Source: Closterium sp. NIES-65 (Eukaryota > Streptophyta > Zygnematophyceae > Desmidiales > Closteriaceae). Taken from it: 64,000 bases of DNA. The notes beneath the pieces were generated by a model. It had not been told where the DNA came from. It was given only the letters and a program-made list of their open reading frames with translations, and did not search any database. A program made the translations under genes and the position numbers. Shown in pieces: positions 1-8,570 of this stretch; within the stretch, counting starts at the first letter, position 1, and every line of letters begins with the position of its first letter. The DNA lies in contig CANXME010002087.1 of the NCBI GenBank assembly GCA_948144175.1, positions 1,609,501-1,673,500 on the forward strand, read 5' to 3'.

Positions 1-622
1 CCCCCCCCCCCCCCCCGCCATAGTCACCTCCACCACCCCCACTCGTTCTATCTCCACCGCTGCCGCTGCATCTCGTGCTAGGAGTGGACACAGCGCTGAC
101 CTCCTCAGCATGGAGGAGGTCAATAACAGCTGCAAAGGCAACGAAGGATGCGAGAAGGGAGAGAGCACACCCCTAAAAAAAGGAGGTGCTGGGGTTGTCA
201 CAGGAGGCAGCAACATGGCCACTGGTTTCGGCCTCGAGGAGACGAGTCTCGAACGAGGCAAGGGCGAGACTAGCTGGGTCTAGGGAGGGGAAGTAATCGT
301 GAACAGAACACAGGGTGTTATGGAGGCGACTCATGAGGAAGTACAGGTAAATGGGGGGCTGGTTCTCTACCAGAAACTCTAGCGTGAGGGCGGCATTGTA
401 GCAGGAGTCGAGTGAGCACATACGGGTCATGAGGTGAGCTACAGTGGGAAAGGCAGACTGTTTGGGAAGAGAAATGGCAACGCGAGACAACATAGGGGGA
501 TGAGCAGCGCCTAACCATAGCATCGTAGATAGCCTGGGCTGGCGTAACCTGGCAAAAGTGGGCAGACTGATCGAGCAAGCTAGGCGGACTACAAGCTGGG
601 TGATGGCATCGCGTGCCGTCAA
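1..622 (-). pseudogene. Copia gag remnant (minus strand)
   Basis: Reading the minus strand from about 622 down gives a degraded relative of the copia Gag N-terminal (capsid-like, UBN2-type) region seen in the full elements of this window. Matching blocks are the TRDA start, the LSRVAISLP and TVAHLMT segments, and the run around YFLMSRLHNTL and LLEAETS, which correspond to Co8 Gag residues about 65-200. The longest open stretch is 149 codons (173-622). The low-end side runs into proline/serine-rich coding and a 16-bp C homopolymer at the window edge. No LTR, zinc finger or pol is present on this side, so the element continues off the window or is truncated. It is not functional. Confidence 0.6.
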
Positions 623-1189
623 CCGCGTGCAGGCAATGTCGTCAGCCTAGCACGGAAGACGTACCGTAACTGGAACAAGCCTTAGTGTATGTCACTTCGG
701 GCTCGAAACACCAAATACGAACATGCGTATCGTTTTCACTGTACGAATACTGTCCCATTTAGTTCTGAAAACAATTTTGAACAGAATATCAATTGTGACA
801 CTTTCTACAGGTGACGCCCCCCTTGTTCGATCATGCGACGTTGCCAAAAATCGTGCAATAGCACGAGGCGTCTAATCCACCATTTGGGGGTTCGGCAGCC
901 TCTACAAACAGCGGAAATGACCAGATTAGGGCCGAAGAATAGCAGAGAGATGGCCAAATTAGGGCCGTGTGAGTCGCACCCCTTCGAAGCAGTACCGAAC
1001 CAGCGCCGAAACTAGCTCGAACAATTTTCGAACCTAAACACCCAACAAGCTGACGGAATGTTTGTTCAGAAACAAGTCAACCCTAAACACCTTGTCGCAG
1101 AGTGATTAGGATTGATTTCTCCCTAAAAGCATACCATCCAATAGGGGTTTATATTTGTTATGGTTCAAAAAAATATAATTTAGGCTCAT
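623..1189. other. Upstream flank of SF3A3, no gene seen
   Basis: This stretch has mixed composition and becomes AT-rich towards 1189. I see no coding domain in it; the only ORF over 60 codons has no recognisable features. Because Gy1 inserted between 1189 and 13610, this sequence was once contiguous with the SF3A3 5' region and may hold the original promoter. The last five bases (CTCAT, 1185-1189) are the left target duplication of Gy1. Confidence 0.5.
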
Positions 1190-1534
1190 TGTAAGGAAAT
1201 TCCCTTTTTCCTTACTTCGCGTCCCTGCTCAACGCGTACATCACTGTAGCACCTCAGTCAGCACCGTTACCACTCGCGACCATCGCATCATTCATCATCC
1301 CGCCCTTTTCGCACATCGCATCCCGACCTCACGGCTCGGCTGGTAACCCGCGCTCCGGGCCTACGCTTCGACACTTTCCCAACCTCAGTCCCAGGCTCGT
1401 CGCGCGACAACCACAGTCCATTACCGTTACCACTATTGCTTCGCTATATAATCCTTCGCTCATGCCTTCGCTCATTTTGTACTCCTGCTTCGATAGTGCA
1501 ATTCTCGTTCGTTCACTCAATTGCACTCGTAACA
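1190..1534 (+). repeat. Gy1 5' LTR
   Basis: 345 bp, beginning TGTAAGG and ending GTAACA, matching 13265-13609 throughout. A TATA-like CTATATAATCC lies in the 3' third and is a plausible core promoter. Confidence 0.93.
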
Positions 1535-1536
1535 CT

Positions 1537-1550
1537 TGGTATTCAGAGCC
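1537..1550 (+). other. Gy1 primer binding site
   Basis: TGGTATTCAGAGCC begins two bases after the LTR. It resembles the initiator-methionine tRNA complement (TGGTATCAGAGC) used by many plant LTR elements, with one extra T. Confidence 0.8.
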
Positions 1551-1561
1551 TACGATCTCAT

Positions 1562-1693
1562 TGTGAGAATAAGCGAACAGGAATGAATGAACTAGCAGTG
1601 AAATGAGTACAAGTAGGAAACCCTAGAATTGTGTACCCCCTATAGGCTAACCCACTGTAGCCTACACAAGCAGAACATATCTAATGTTTGACA
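1562..1693 (-). repeat. Co1 3' LTR
   Basis: 132 bp, ending in TTTGACA on the plus strand (TGTCAAA start on the element strand). It matches 8279-8410 base for base by eye. Confidence 0.93.
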
Positions 1694-1703
1694 CACCCCC
1701 ATA
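1694..1703 (-). other. Co1 polypurine tract
   Basis: The element strand reads TATGGGGGTG immediately before the 3' LTR. The same ten bases precede the 3' LTR in Co4 (38191-38200) and Co7 (59121-59130), so the second-strand primer is invariant across the family. The 196 bp between it and the ORF stop hold no gene. Confidence 0.85.
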
Positions 1704-1899
1704 GGCAAAGTGGGGGAGAACAAGGGGTCACAAGACCAGTCAAGCAAAGCAAAGCAAGCTCAGGGTGGATCACAAAGTCACCACACAGTCCGAGCACAAG
1801 AGCAGGGCCAGAGGCCAGTTCACATGCAGGAGTACAGACATATATATAAAACTAGACAAGCAAGAGCAGGTATATATATATGTCACAGTACAAGTGAAG

Positions 1900-4800
1900 T
1901 CAAGAGGAGAGCAAGTGAGGCAAGACAGGCACAAGACCCAGCTGGGTGCAAAAGCGCTGATGGTCACAAGGCGCGAGTGCCTTGGTGAACACATCAGCAG
2001 TGTTGGCCTCAGAGGCCACGTACGCAAGTCGCAATTGACCACGCTGCTGCAGCTCACGAGCAAGGAAGTAGCGGAGAGCAATGTGCTTCGTTCTGTGCTC
2101 CAAGCGCTGCTCTCGACACAAGGCCAGCATGGCCTTGTTGTCTACGTACAGCACTGGAGGAGAACGAGGCGGCTCTCCAAGGTCAGTCAGCAGGTAGGTG
2201 AGCCAGCGAAGCTCCTGTGCAGCCATGGCCCCGGCGTAGATCTCAGCCTCACAACTGGAGCCGAGAACCGAAGACGAGCGAGTAGACCGCCACGAGACAG
2301 AGCCGGAACCAAGGCTGAAGGTGTAACCCTGTGACGACCGCTGCGTAGCCTGGTCGTCAGCCCAAGAAGCGTCCGCGTGGCCGGTAAGGACCACTGGACT
2401 CCGCCCTCCAAGCACAAGCCCCATGCCCGACGTACTGCACAGGTAGCGCAATACCCTCTTCGCTGCAGCCATGTGCTCTGGTCTGTGTCTCCCAGGAGCA
2501 ACATAGCGTGCAAGAATGCTCAGAGGGTATGCAAGGTCAGGTCGTGTGCAGGTCATCAGGTACATGAGGCAGCCAACAAGCTCTGCATACGGACCACTCG
2601 ACTCTACGGACTCATCCGAAGGCAGAGCTGAGAGTGAGTGGCGAGTAGGCAGAGGAGTGGCCTGAGGCGAGGAGTACGTGAAGCCGAAGCGCTGAAGGAC
2701 CTGCTGCACCATGTGTGACTGAGTCAAGGTAATGGTGCGGCGTGCTCTGTCCCGAGTGATCTGCAAGCCAAGGTAGCTGCGCAGTTCACCCAGGTCTGTG
2801 CACGTGTGTCTCTTCAGCAGCTCGGACTTCACGTAGGCGAGTCCAGCAGTGTCTGCTGTGGCAAAGACCAAGTCGTCGACGTACACGAGGATGTAGAACG
2901 GCGGCAGTGAAGTGTCGGTGCGCAGAAACAGCGACGGGTCAGCAGTAGAAGGAGCAAACCCAAGTGCCGCCAGCGTAGTCCTCAGTGTGTCGTGCCACTC
3001 ACGCGGTGCCTGGCGGAGACCGTAGACTGGCCGTCGGAGGCTCCACTGGGTGCCAGGAGGGAAAGTCCCAGTGAAGCCAGGTGGACGGCGCAGCCAGATC
3101 TCCTCGTGCAGGCTCCCCTGCAGGAACGCAGTGCTGAAGTCGAGAGAGTGAAGCTCGTAGTCGCGCTGAGCGGCTATGTGCAGCAGCACCCGAAGAGTGG
3201 TCATCTTCGGGGTGGGAGAGAAGGTCTGAAAGTAGTCAACTCCCTGCCGCTGACTGAAGCCACGAGCAACGTACCGCGCCTTGAAGACAGGTGGAGAGCC
3301 CGGCGGCCGCTTCACCCGGAAGATCCACATGCCACTGACGATGTTCGCCCCAGGAGGGGGAACTGCGTCAACGTAGGTGCCTGTGGACTTCCAGGAAGCC
3401 ATCTCTGCATCCATAGCTGCCTGCCACTGAGAGGAGTAGGGACCCTCTACGGCCTCCGCGTAAGAACGCGGAGTCGGGATGTCTAGTGCATCCGGGTCTC
3501 CCTCAGGGGCAAACAGTACAGACGCGAGATGAGGTGAAGCAGCCGCTAGACACTGTAACTCCTCCTGTCTGTCCTCTAGGACGTCCGTGCCAAGAGCACA
3601 CTCACCCCCGACGGACGGAGGACAGACAGACGCAGACTCAGCAACAAGACCAGCAGCGTAGTCGAGACGACAGCGAGCAGCAAAGTCAACGAGCTCAGCG
3701 ACTAGAGCAGACGCAGCAGTGGACTCAAAAGAGGGGTCAGTGACGACAGTAGCAAGCAGACGCGTGACAGTAGGACTGGCAGCTCGAAGAGAGTCCGACT
3801 CAGGGTCGGCAAGCGCAGGAAGAGAGGACTCAGGAGGAGAAGGCAAAGGGGCACGCAGAGGAGCAGTGGACGGACGCAGAGACATCCGGTGCGTGCCAGG
3901 GACAGGAGGAGGACGCTGACGCGAACCGCGACCACTAGCGCGAGTAGCACGAACAGGCGACGCGGGACGAGACGCAGGCTCACGACGCTCAGCAAGACCT
4001 CCAGTAGGACCAGTGTAAGGAGAGGGAGCAGGCAGAGGAGAGGAAGGCTCCAACAGGGACTGCGACTGGACAGGCTGTGGACACTCTACCGAAGGAGAAA
4101 GACCAAGAACCTGCTGTAGGAGCGGAACGAAGTACGGCCGAGGCCGCGTGGCAGCTCCAGACTCAGCAGGGACAGCACCAGCACCCTCAGCGACAGCACC
4201 AGCGCCACCAACACCTCCAGCGGCAGGACCTCCAGCAGCACCAGCAGCAGAACCACCGCCAGGACAGACAGCAGTAGTCTCAGCACCAACACCCTCAGCA
4301 GCTCCAGCTCCAGTAGGACCCGTAGGCCCAGCAGCTCCGGGACCGGCAGCACCAGCACCCTCGACGGTCGACGAAGCTCCAGCTCCAGCAGCACTCCTGC
4401 AGCGGCGAGCAAACCACTCACGCAGCTCCTGGGGAGAGAGGGGCTCCCGGCGAGACGCAGCAGCAGGAGAAACCCCAGGCTCAGCAGCTCCAGACTCAGC
4501 ACCCCCAGGCACAGCCGCTCCAGACTCAGCACCTCCAGGCTCAGCAGCTCCAGACTCAGCACCCCCAGACTCAGTAGCTCCAGCTCCAGTAGGACCCGCA
4601 GGCCCAGCAGCTCCGGGACCGGCAGCACCCTCAGCAGGCGAAGAAGCTCCAGCTCCAGCAGCACGCCTCCAGCGGCGAGCAAACCACTCCCGCAGCTCCT
4701 GTGGAGAGAGCGGCTCCCGCCGAGACGGAAGAACCGGAGAGCCCCCAGGTCCAGCAGGCGCAGGCTCTGCACCTCCAGGCCCAGCACCCCCAGGCTCAGC

Positions 4801-7146
4801 AGCTCCTGACGTAGCACCCTCCGGCTCAGCACCCCCCGGCTCAGCACCCCCAGACTCAGCACCCCCCGGCCTCGCACCCCCGGGCTCAGCACCCCCAGGC
4901 TCAGCACCCCCAGCAGCAGCACCCCCAGGCTCAGCACCCACAGCAGGACCAGACTCAGCAGCAACCTCGACTGGCTCGACCGTGTCTACCTGGGACACAC
5001 CTGAAGGGGCAGGAACCTGAGGGGGGAGGGGGTCTACCGGGGGGGGAACTGGTACCAGGAAGTCCGGTGGGGGGGGAAGGGAAGGAGTACGGTAGGGGAA
5101 GAGGCGGTAGAAGGGGACTGACTCGTCGAACGTGACGTCCTGGGAGGACAGAACACGACGAGAGGAGGGGTGGTAGAACTGCCACCCTGGAGCGTCAGGG
5201 GGGAAGCCAAGGAAGACACAGGGAGCAGCACGGGGGGACAGCTTGTCCGCAGACAAGTCGCGGACAAACGCCCGAGATCCCCAGACACGGAACGCAGACG
5301 CATCGCCAACCTTCCCCGTCCACAGTAACACTGGGGACATCGCGGGCCGAGAGACCCTGGGGTGAAGGTTGAGCTGATGCGCCGCGTACCGAACCGCAAA
5401 CGGCCACAGAAAATGGGGGGCAGCCGCATGCATCATGGACGTACGAGCGACATCCATGACCATGCCAATGCGGCGCTCAGCAATCCCATTTTGCTGTGGA
5501 GAGTCCGGAAGCGTAAAGGTCTGGCGGATCCCCTGTGCACGACAGTAGTCTCGCAGAAGGCGAGAGGAGAACTCCCCACCTCGGTCAGAGTGCAGACGCA
5601 GAACAGGAAAGTCCGAGCCGAAGCTCCTCCTGAGCTGGAGACGAGCCTCGCGGATCCAGTCGATCAGCACCTCAGTGACAGCACCCTTGCTGCGCAAGGG
5701 GAAGACTGAGGTGTAACGCGAGTAGTCGTCAACCACCAACAGGAAGTAGCGCTCGTGACCCTGCCCACGGACGGGGGCCGGGCCCCACACGTCCATGTGA
5801 AGCGTCTGCAGAGGAGCCTCTGTCGGGGGAAACTGGGAGGAGTGAGGAGCAGCCCTGAGGCGCCCCTCGACACAGGGGACACAGGAAGGTCCTGGTCCCG
5901 AAGGAAGGGGAGGGAGAGACTGGGGAAGACCAGAGACAAGGACACGGGAAGCCATGCCCCGAAGACGGGGCAAGGAGGGGTGGCCTAGACGGTGGTGCCA
6001 CAGAAGAGTCTCGTGAGACAGGAGGCGACACGAACAGGGGGCAGACTCAGGACCAGACCTGGACGCAGCAGCAAACACCTGACCCGACGCTGCTACCTGA
6101 CCGGACGCGGGGACAGGAGGAGACTCAGTGGTCAGGGTGTAGAGGCTCGACCCCGGCCGACGCGAGAACGTGGCCAGGTGCCGGCCTGTGCGTGCGTCCG
6201 TGCAGTGGGTCACCCGCTGACTCGCAGGAGTGAACTGGTGAACCCCCGCATCCTGTAGGTCTGCACCACTCACCAAGTTCGTCGAGAACGAGGGGAGGTA
6301 CAGGCCAGACAGGGTGCCCGAGGGGGCAGCCGGACACGGGAGGACAGTGGAGAAGTGAGCGAGGACAGGACCCCCAGAGGGGTCAGCCAGGGAGACTGCA
6401 ACCGGCCGACCAAGCGGCGTGAGTGTGGTGCGGTCCCGAAAGAAGGAGCGAGAAGCCCCAGAGTCAAGTGTAAAGGTGAGGGAGGCCGAAGCCAACGCGG
6501 TACCTGAGAGCGCAGCCTCACCCGCACCTGAGGAAGCAGACTCACTAGCACCTAGAGCAGCAGCCGCACCTGTACCTGGAGCAGGAGACTCACTAGCACC
6601 CAGAGCAGCAGCCTCACCAGTAGCTAGAGCAGCAGGTCCTATACCTGGGTCAGGCGGGACGCACAGGTGACCGGCACGGTCAGCACTAGTAGGCAATGCA
6701 TACATGGCAGTGAGAATAGCATCATAGTCAAGAGCATATATATCTACCCTCTGCCTAAGCAACTCCACCCAGTCGGGAAGCTCAGCCTCGTCGCCAAACA
6801 CGGTACGCCAGGCGTCGCTCAGACGGGCGAAGCAGCTGGACGGTGTATGACTACGTGTCCCACAAGGCTGACCAGTCCGAGTACCAGTGCGAATCACGTA
6901 AGAGCAGCGAACAGCACTGAGAGACCCTCCACTCTGAGCGTACCACTCACGAAGCTGGCGAGGCGTGAGAGACACGCGAGAGGGTCGCGGGAGCTGCATC
7001 TGGCCGCCACCACGAGTAGAAGCAGCAGGAGTGGAAGTAGGAGTAGCGTCGCCACCCCTACAGCCCCAACCAGCGTACCACTCACGCAGCTGCTGGGGCG
7101 TGAGGGACTCACGCCGGCGTCGCTGGGGCTGCATTTGGCTCCGCAA
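1900..7146 (-). CDS. Co1 copia polyprotein, capsid half of Gag missing
   Basis: A single uninterrupted 1748-codon ORF. Visible in order are two LREWYA-type motifs (residues 14-25, 59-70) and a zinc finger C81-X13-C95-X4-H100-X4-C105. An aspartic protease follows (DSGAS about 228), then the integrase zinc region (HHRLGHPS about 384, CVPC about 422). The integrase core has D452, HSDRGGEF about 519 and QQNGIAER about 551. A Gly/Ala/Pro/Glu-rich spacer at about 700-1000 carries two more LREWFA motifs (812-823, 902-913). RT has YVDD about 1422, and RNase H has HADASWADD about 1590, SCEAEIYA about 1632 and YVDNKAML about 1667. Co2, Co7 and Co8 have about 300 further Gag residues upstream; here the leader joins directly to the Gag tail. 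All catalytic motifs are intact. The start codon is the first in-frame ATG and is uncertain. Confidence 0.93.
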   Translation of the reverse strand: MRSQMQPQRRRRESLTPQQLREWYAGWGCRGGDATPTSTPAASTRGGGQMQLPRPSRVSLTPRQLREWYAQSGGSLSAVRCSYVIRTGTRTGQPCGTRSHTPSSCFARLSDAWRTVFGDEAELPDWVELLRQRVDIYALDYDAILTAMYALPTSADRAGHLCVPPDPGIGPAALATGEAAALGASESPAPGTGAAAALGASESASSGAGEAALSGTALASASLTFTLDSGASRSFFRDRTTLTPLGRPVAVSLADPSGGPVLAHFSTVLPCPAAPSGTLSGLYLPSFSTNLVSGADLQDAGVHQFTPASQRVTHCTDARTGRHLATFSRRPGSSLYTLTTESPPVPASGQVAASGQVFAAASRSGPESAPCSCRLLSHETLLWHHRLGHPSLPRLRGMASRVLVSGLPQSLPPLPSGPGPSCVPCVEGRLRAAPHSSQFPPTEAPLQTLHMDVWGPAPVRGQGHERYFLLVVDDYSRYTSVFPLRSKGAVTEVLIDWIREARLQLRRSFGSDFPVLRLHSDRGGEFSSRLLRDYCRAQGIRQTFTLPDSPQQNGIAERRIGMVMDVARTSMMHAAAPHFLWPFAVRYAAHQLNLHPRVSRPAMSPVLLWTGKVGDASAFRVWGSRAFVRDLSADKLSPRAAPCVFLGFPPDAPGWQFYHPSSRRVLSSQDVTFDESVPFYRLFPYRTPSLPPPPDFLVPVPPPVDPLPPQVPAPSGVSQVDTVEPVEVAAESGPAVGAEPGGAAAGGAEPGGAEPGGARPGGAESGGAEPGGAEPEGATSGAAEPGGAGPGGAEPAPAGPGGSPVLPSRREPLSPQELREWFARRWRRAAGAGASSPAEGAAGPGAAGPAGPTGAGATESGGAESGAAEPGGAESGAAVPGGAESGAAEPGVSPAAASRREPLSPQELREWFARRCRSAAGAGASSTVEGAGAAGPGAAGPTGPTGAGAAEGVGAETTAVCPGGGSAAGAAGGPAAGGVGGAGAVAEGAGAVPAESGAATRPRPYFVPLLQQVLGLSPSVECPQPVQSQSLLEPSSPLPAPSPYTGPTGGLAERREPASRPASPVRATRASGRGSRQRPPPVPGTHRMSLRPSTAPLRAPLPSPPESSLPALADPESDSLRAASPTVTRLLATVVTDPSFESTAASALVAELVDFAARCRLDYAAGLVAESASVCPPSVGGECALGTDVLEDRQEELQCLAAASPHLASVLFAPEGDPDALDIPTPRSYAEAVEGPYSSQWQAAMDAEMASWKSTGTYVDAVPPPGANIVSGMWIFRVKRPPGSPPVFKARYVARGFSQRQGVDYFQTFSPTPKMTTLRVLLHIAAQRDYELHSLDFSTAFLQGSLHEEIWLRRPPGFTGTFPPGTQWSLRRPVYGLRQAPREWHDTLRTTLAALGFAPSTADPSLFLRTDTSLPPFYILVYVDDLVFATADTAGLAYVKSELLKRHTCTDLGELRSYLGLQITRDRARRTITLTQSHMVQQVLQRFGFTYSSPQATPLPTRHSLSALPSDESVESSGPYAELVGCLMYLMTCTRPDLAYPLSILARYVAPGRHRPEHMAAAKRVLRYLCSTSGMGLVLGGRSPVVLTGHADASWADDQATQRSSQGYTFSLGSGSVSWRSTRSSSVLGSSCEAEIYAGAMAAQELRWLTYLLTDLGEPPRSPPVLYVDNKAMLALCREQRLEHRTKHIALRYFLARELQQRGQLRLAYVASEANTADVFTKALAPCDHQRFCTQLGLVPVLPHLLSS
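4146..4985 (-). repeat. Co1 integrase-RT spacer repeats
   Basis: Coding tandem repeats inside the Co1 ORF, mostly 15- and 30-bp units giving GGAEP/GGAES peptides. They also include two longer copies of a block that starts SRREPLSPQELREWFARR and continues into AGAGASS and GAAGP. The spacer is hypervariable between elements in sequence and length, while the flanking integrase and RT domains stay conserved. Confidence 0.8.
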
Positions 7147-8231
7147 GTAGAAGCAGGAGCAGGACTAGCAGCAGGGAGGCAGGCAGCCAGGCAAGCCAAA
7201 AGGCAGGCAGGCAGGCAAGCAGGCGACGCGCAGCGTGCTAGCAGGGCAAGAGCTCACCAGTGGTGGGAAGAGTAGGCTCGGCGACTCAGCGGCTCGGCAG
7301 CTCGGCGGCTCGGCGGCTCGGGCGACTCGGGCGGCTCGGCGGCAAGGCGGCTCGGCAGCAACTGCAGCTCAGCAGCTCGGTGACTCGGCGGCTCGGCGGC
7401 AGGGCGGCTCGGCAGCAACTGCAGCTCAGCAGCTCAGCGACCCGGCGGCTCGGCGGCAGGGTGGCTCGGCTGCTGGGCGGCTCGGGTGCAGGGCGGCTCG
7501 GCGGTGGGGCGGCTCGGCTGCTGCAGTGGGAGATGAAGGAGGAGGAGAAGCAGGGGAGGCCACACACCTGCCACCCCTCTGCTGCCCCCGCAAGCGGCCC
7601 CCTCAGGTCGCCTCGACAGGCGACGGGAAAAGGGGGGGGGTGGGTGGTGGGGGGGGCCGGTAGGTGCAGCGGCGGGGCCAGCAGGTGCAGTTGCGGGGCC
7701 GGTAGAAGGGGACGGCAGGAGCCGTCAGGAGGGGACGGCGGGGCCGTCACGAAGGGACGGCGGGGCCGTCAGGAGGTGACCGGGCCGCGACGGGGGCAGG
7801 CGGCGGGGCCGCGTAAGGGCCTGGGCGGGGCCGCGACAGAGCCGTCGACGGGGCCGCGTGAAAGCCGGGGCGGGGCCGCGTAGAAGCCGGGGCGGGGCCG
7901 CGCGAGAGCAGGCGGCGGGGCCGCGAAGGAGCCGGGGCGGGGCCGCGTGAGAGCAGGCGGCGGAGCCGCGTAAGGGCCTGGGCGGGGCCGCGACAAAGCC
8001 GTCGGCGGGGCCGCGTGAAAGCCGGTGCGGGGCCGCGTAGAAGCCGGGGCGGGGCCGCGCGAGAGCAGGCGGCGGGGCCGCGAAGGAGCCGGGGCGGGGC
8101 CGCGTGAGAGCAGGCGGCGGGGCCGCGACAGAGAGGGCGGCGGGGCCGCGTCAGTGAAGGCGGCGGGGCCGCAGGGGAAATGGCGACCCGAGGGGTCGCT
8201 AAAAAAAAGATCGCGCCTCGGGGGGCGCTTC
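7147..8231 (-). repeat. Co1 GC-rich tandem-repeat leader
   Basis: About 1.1 kb between the primer-site region and the ORF, with no protein domain on either strand. It is bipartite. Next to the ORF (about 7270-7520) are GCGGCTCGG-type units; distal (about 7670-8170) are GGGGCCGCG units of about 19 bp. The distal part includes a higher-order duplication of about 157 bp (a block near 7844 repeats near 8001). Co2, Co7 and Co8 have the same two-part layout with different units. A block at about 7555-7640 is also recognisable in the nonautonomous element at 31512-33021. Confidence 0.8.
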
Positions 8232-8278
8232 GGTGGGCCCAAGAAAAAACGGTCCGTAGAAGGACCCGCTCTATACCA
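8232..8278 (-). promoter_or_regulatory. Co1 primer site, hairpin and GGGCCCACC box
   Basis: On the element strand the primer site TGGTATAGAGC abuts the 5' LTR. A hairpin follows (arms 8251-8255 and 8262-8266, GGTCC/GGACC, 6-base loop), then the GGGCCCACC box at 8232-8240. The same three-part order recurs in Co2, Co7 and Co8. A role in priming, dimerisation or packaging is inference. Confidence 0.7.
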
Positions 8279-8410
8279 TGTGAGAATAAGCGAACAGGAA
8301 TGAATGAACTAGCAGTGAAATGAGTACAAGTAGGAAACCCTAGAATTGTGTACCCCCTATAGGCTAACCCACTGTAGCCTACACAAGCAGAACATATCTA
8401 ATGTTTGACA
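8279..8410 (-). repeat. Co1 5' LTR
   Basis: 132 bp, identical by eye to 1562-1693. The target duplication CTCAT follows at 8411-8415. Confidence 0.93.
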
Positions 8411-8570
8411 CTCATCTCGGACCGCATCCACACCTTCGCTTCCCACTATCTCAATTTTTGGGGGGGGGTAGACGTCTCTCAGCGATACAGCACCGCCGCT
8501 CGTAGTGCTCTCTCGGAAGCACGCACGGCCACGACTGAGGCTCTCGCTGAGCTTGCCCGACACCCCTGCC

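Larger units (their letters stand above)
1562..8410 (-). mobile_element. Co1: recent Ty1/copia inserted in Gy1
   Basis: Copia element on the minus strand. Its 132-bp LTRs at 1562-1693 and 8279-8410 are identical by eye and flanked by the 5-bp duplication CTCAT (1557-1561 and 8411-8415). Element order, read on the minus strand, is 5' LTR, primer site, hairpin, GC-rich leader, one long ORF, TATGGGGGTG purine tract, 3' LTR. Removing it and one CTCAT rejoins the Gy1 leader cleanly. It must be younger than Gy1, itself very young. The capsid-like first half of Gag is missing. Confidence 0.95.

Noticed and set aside
4086..5020. Long Leu- or Ala/Pro-rich ORFs on both strands in the Co1 spacer.
   Set aside because: They are frame shadows of low-complexity GC-rich repeats; the true frame is fixed by integrase and RT on either side.
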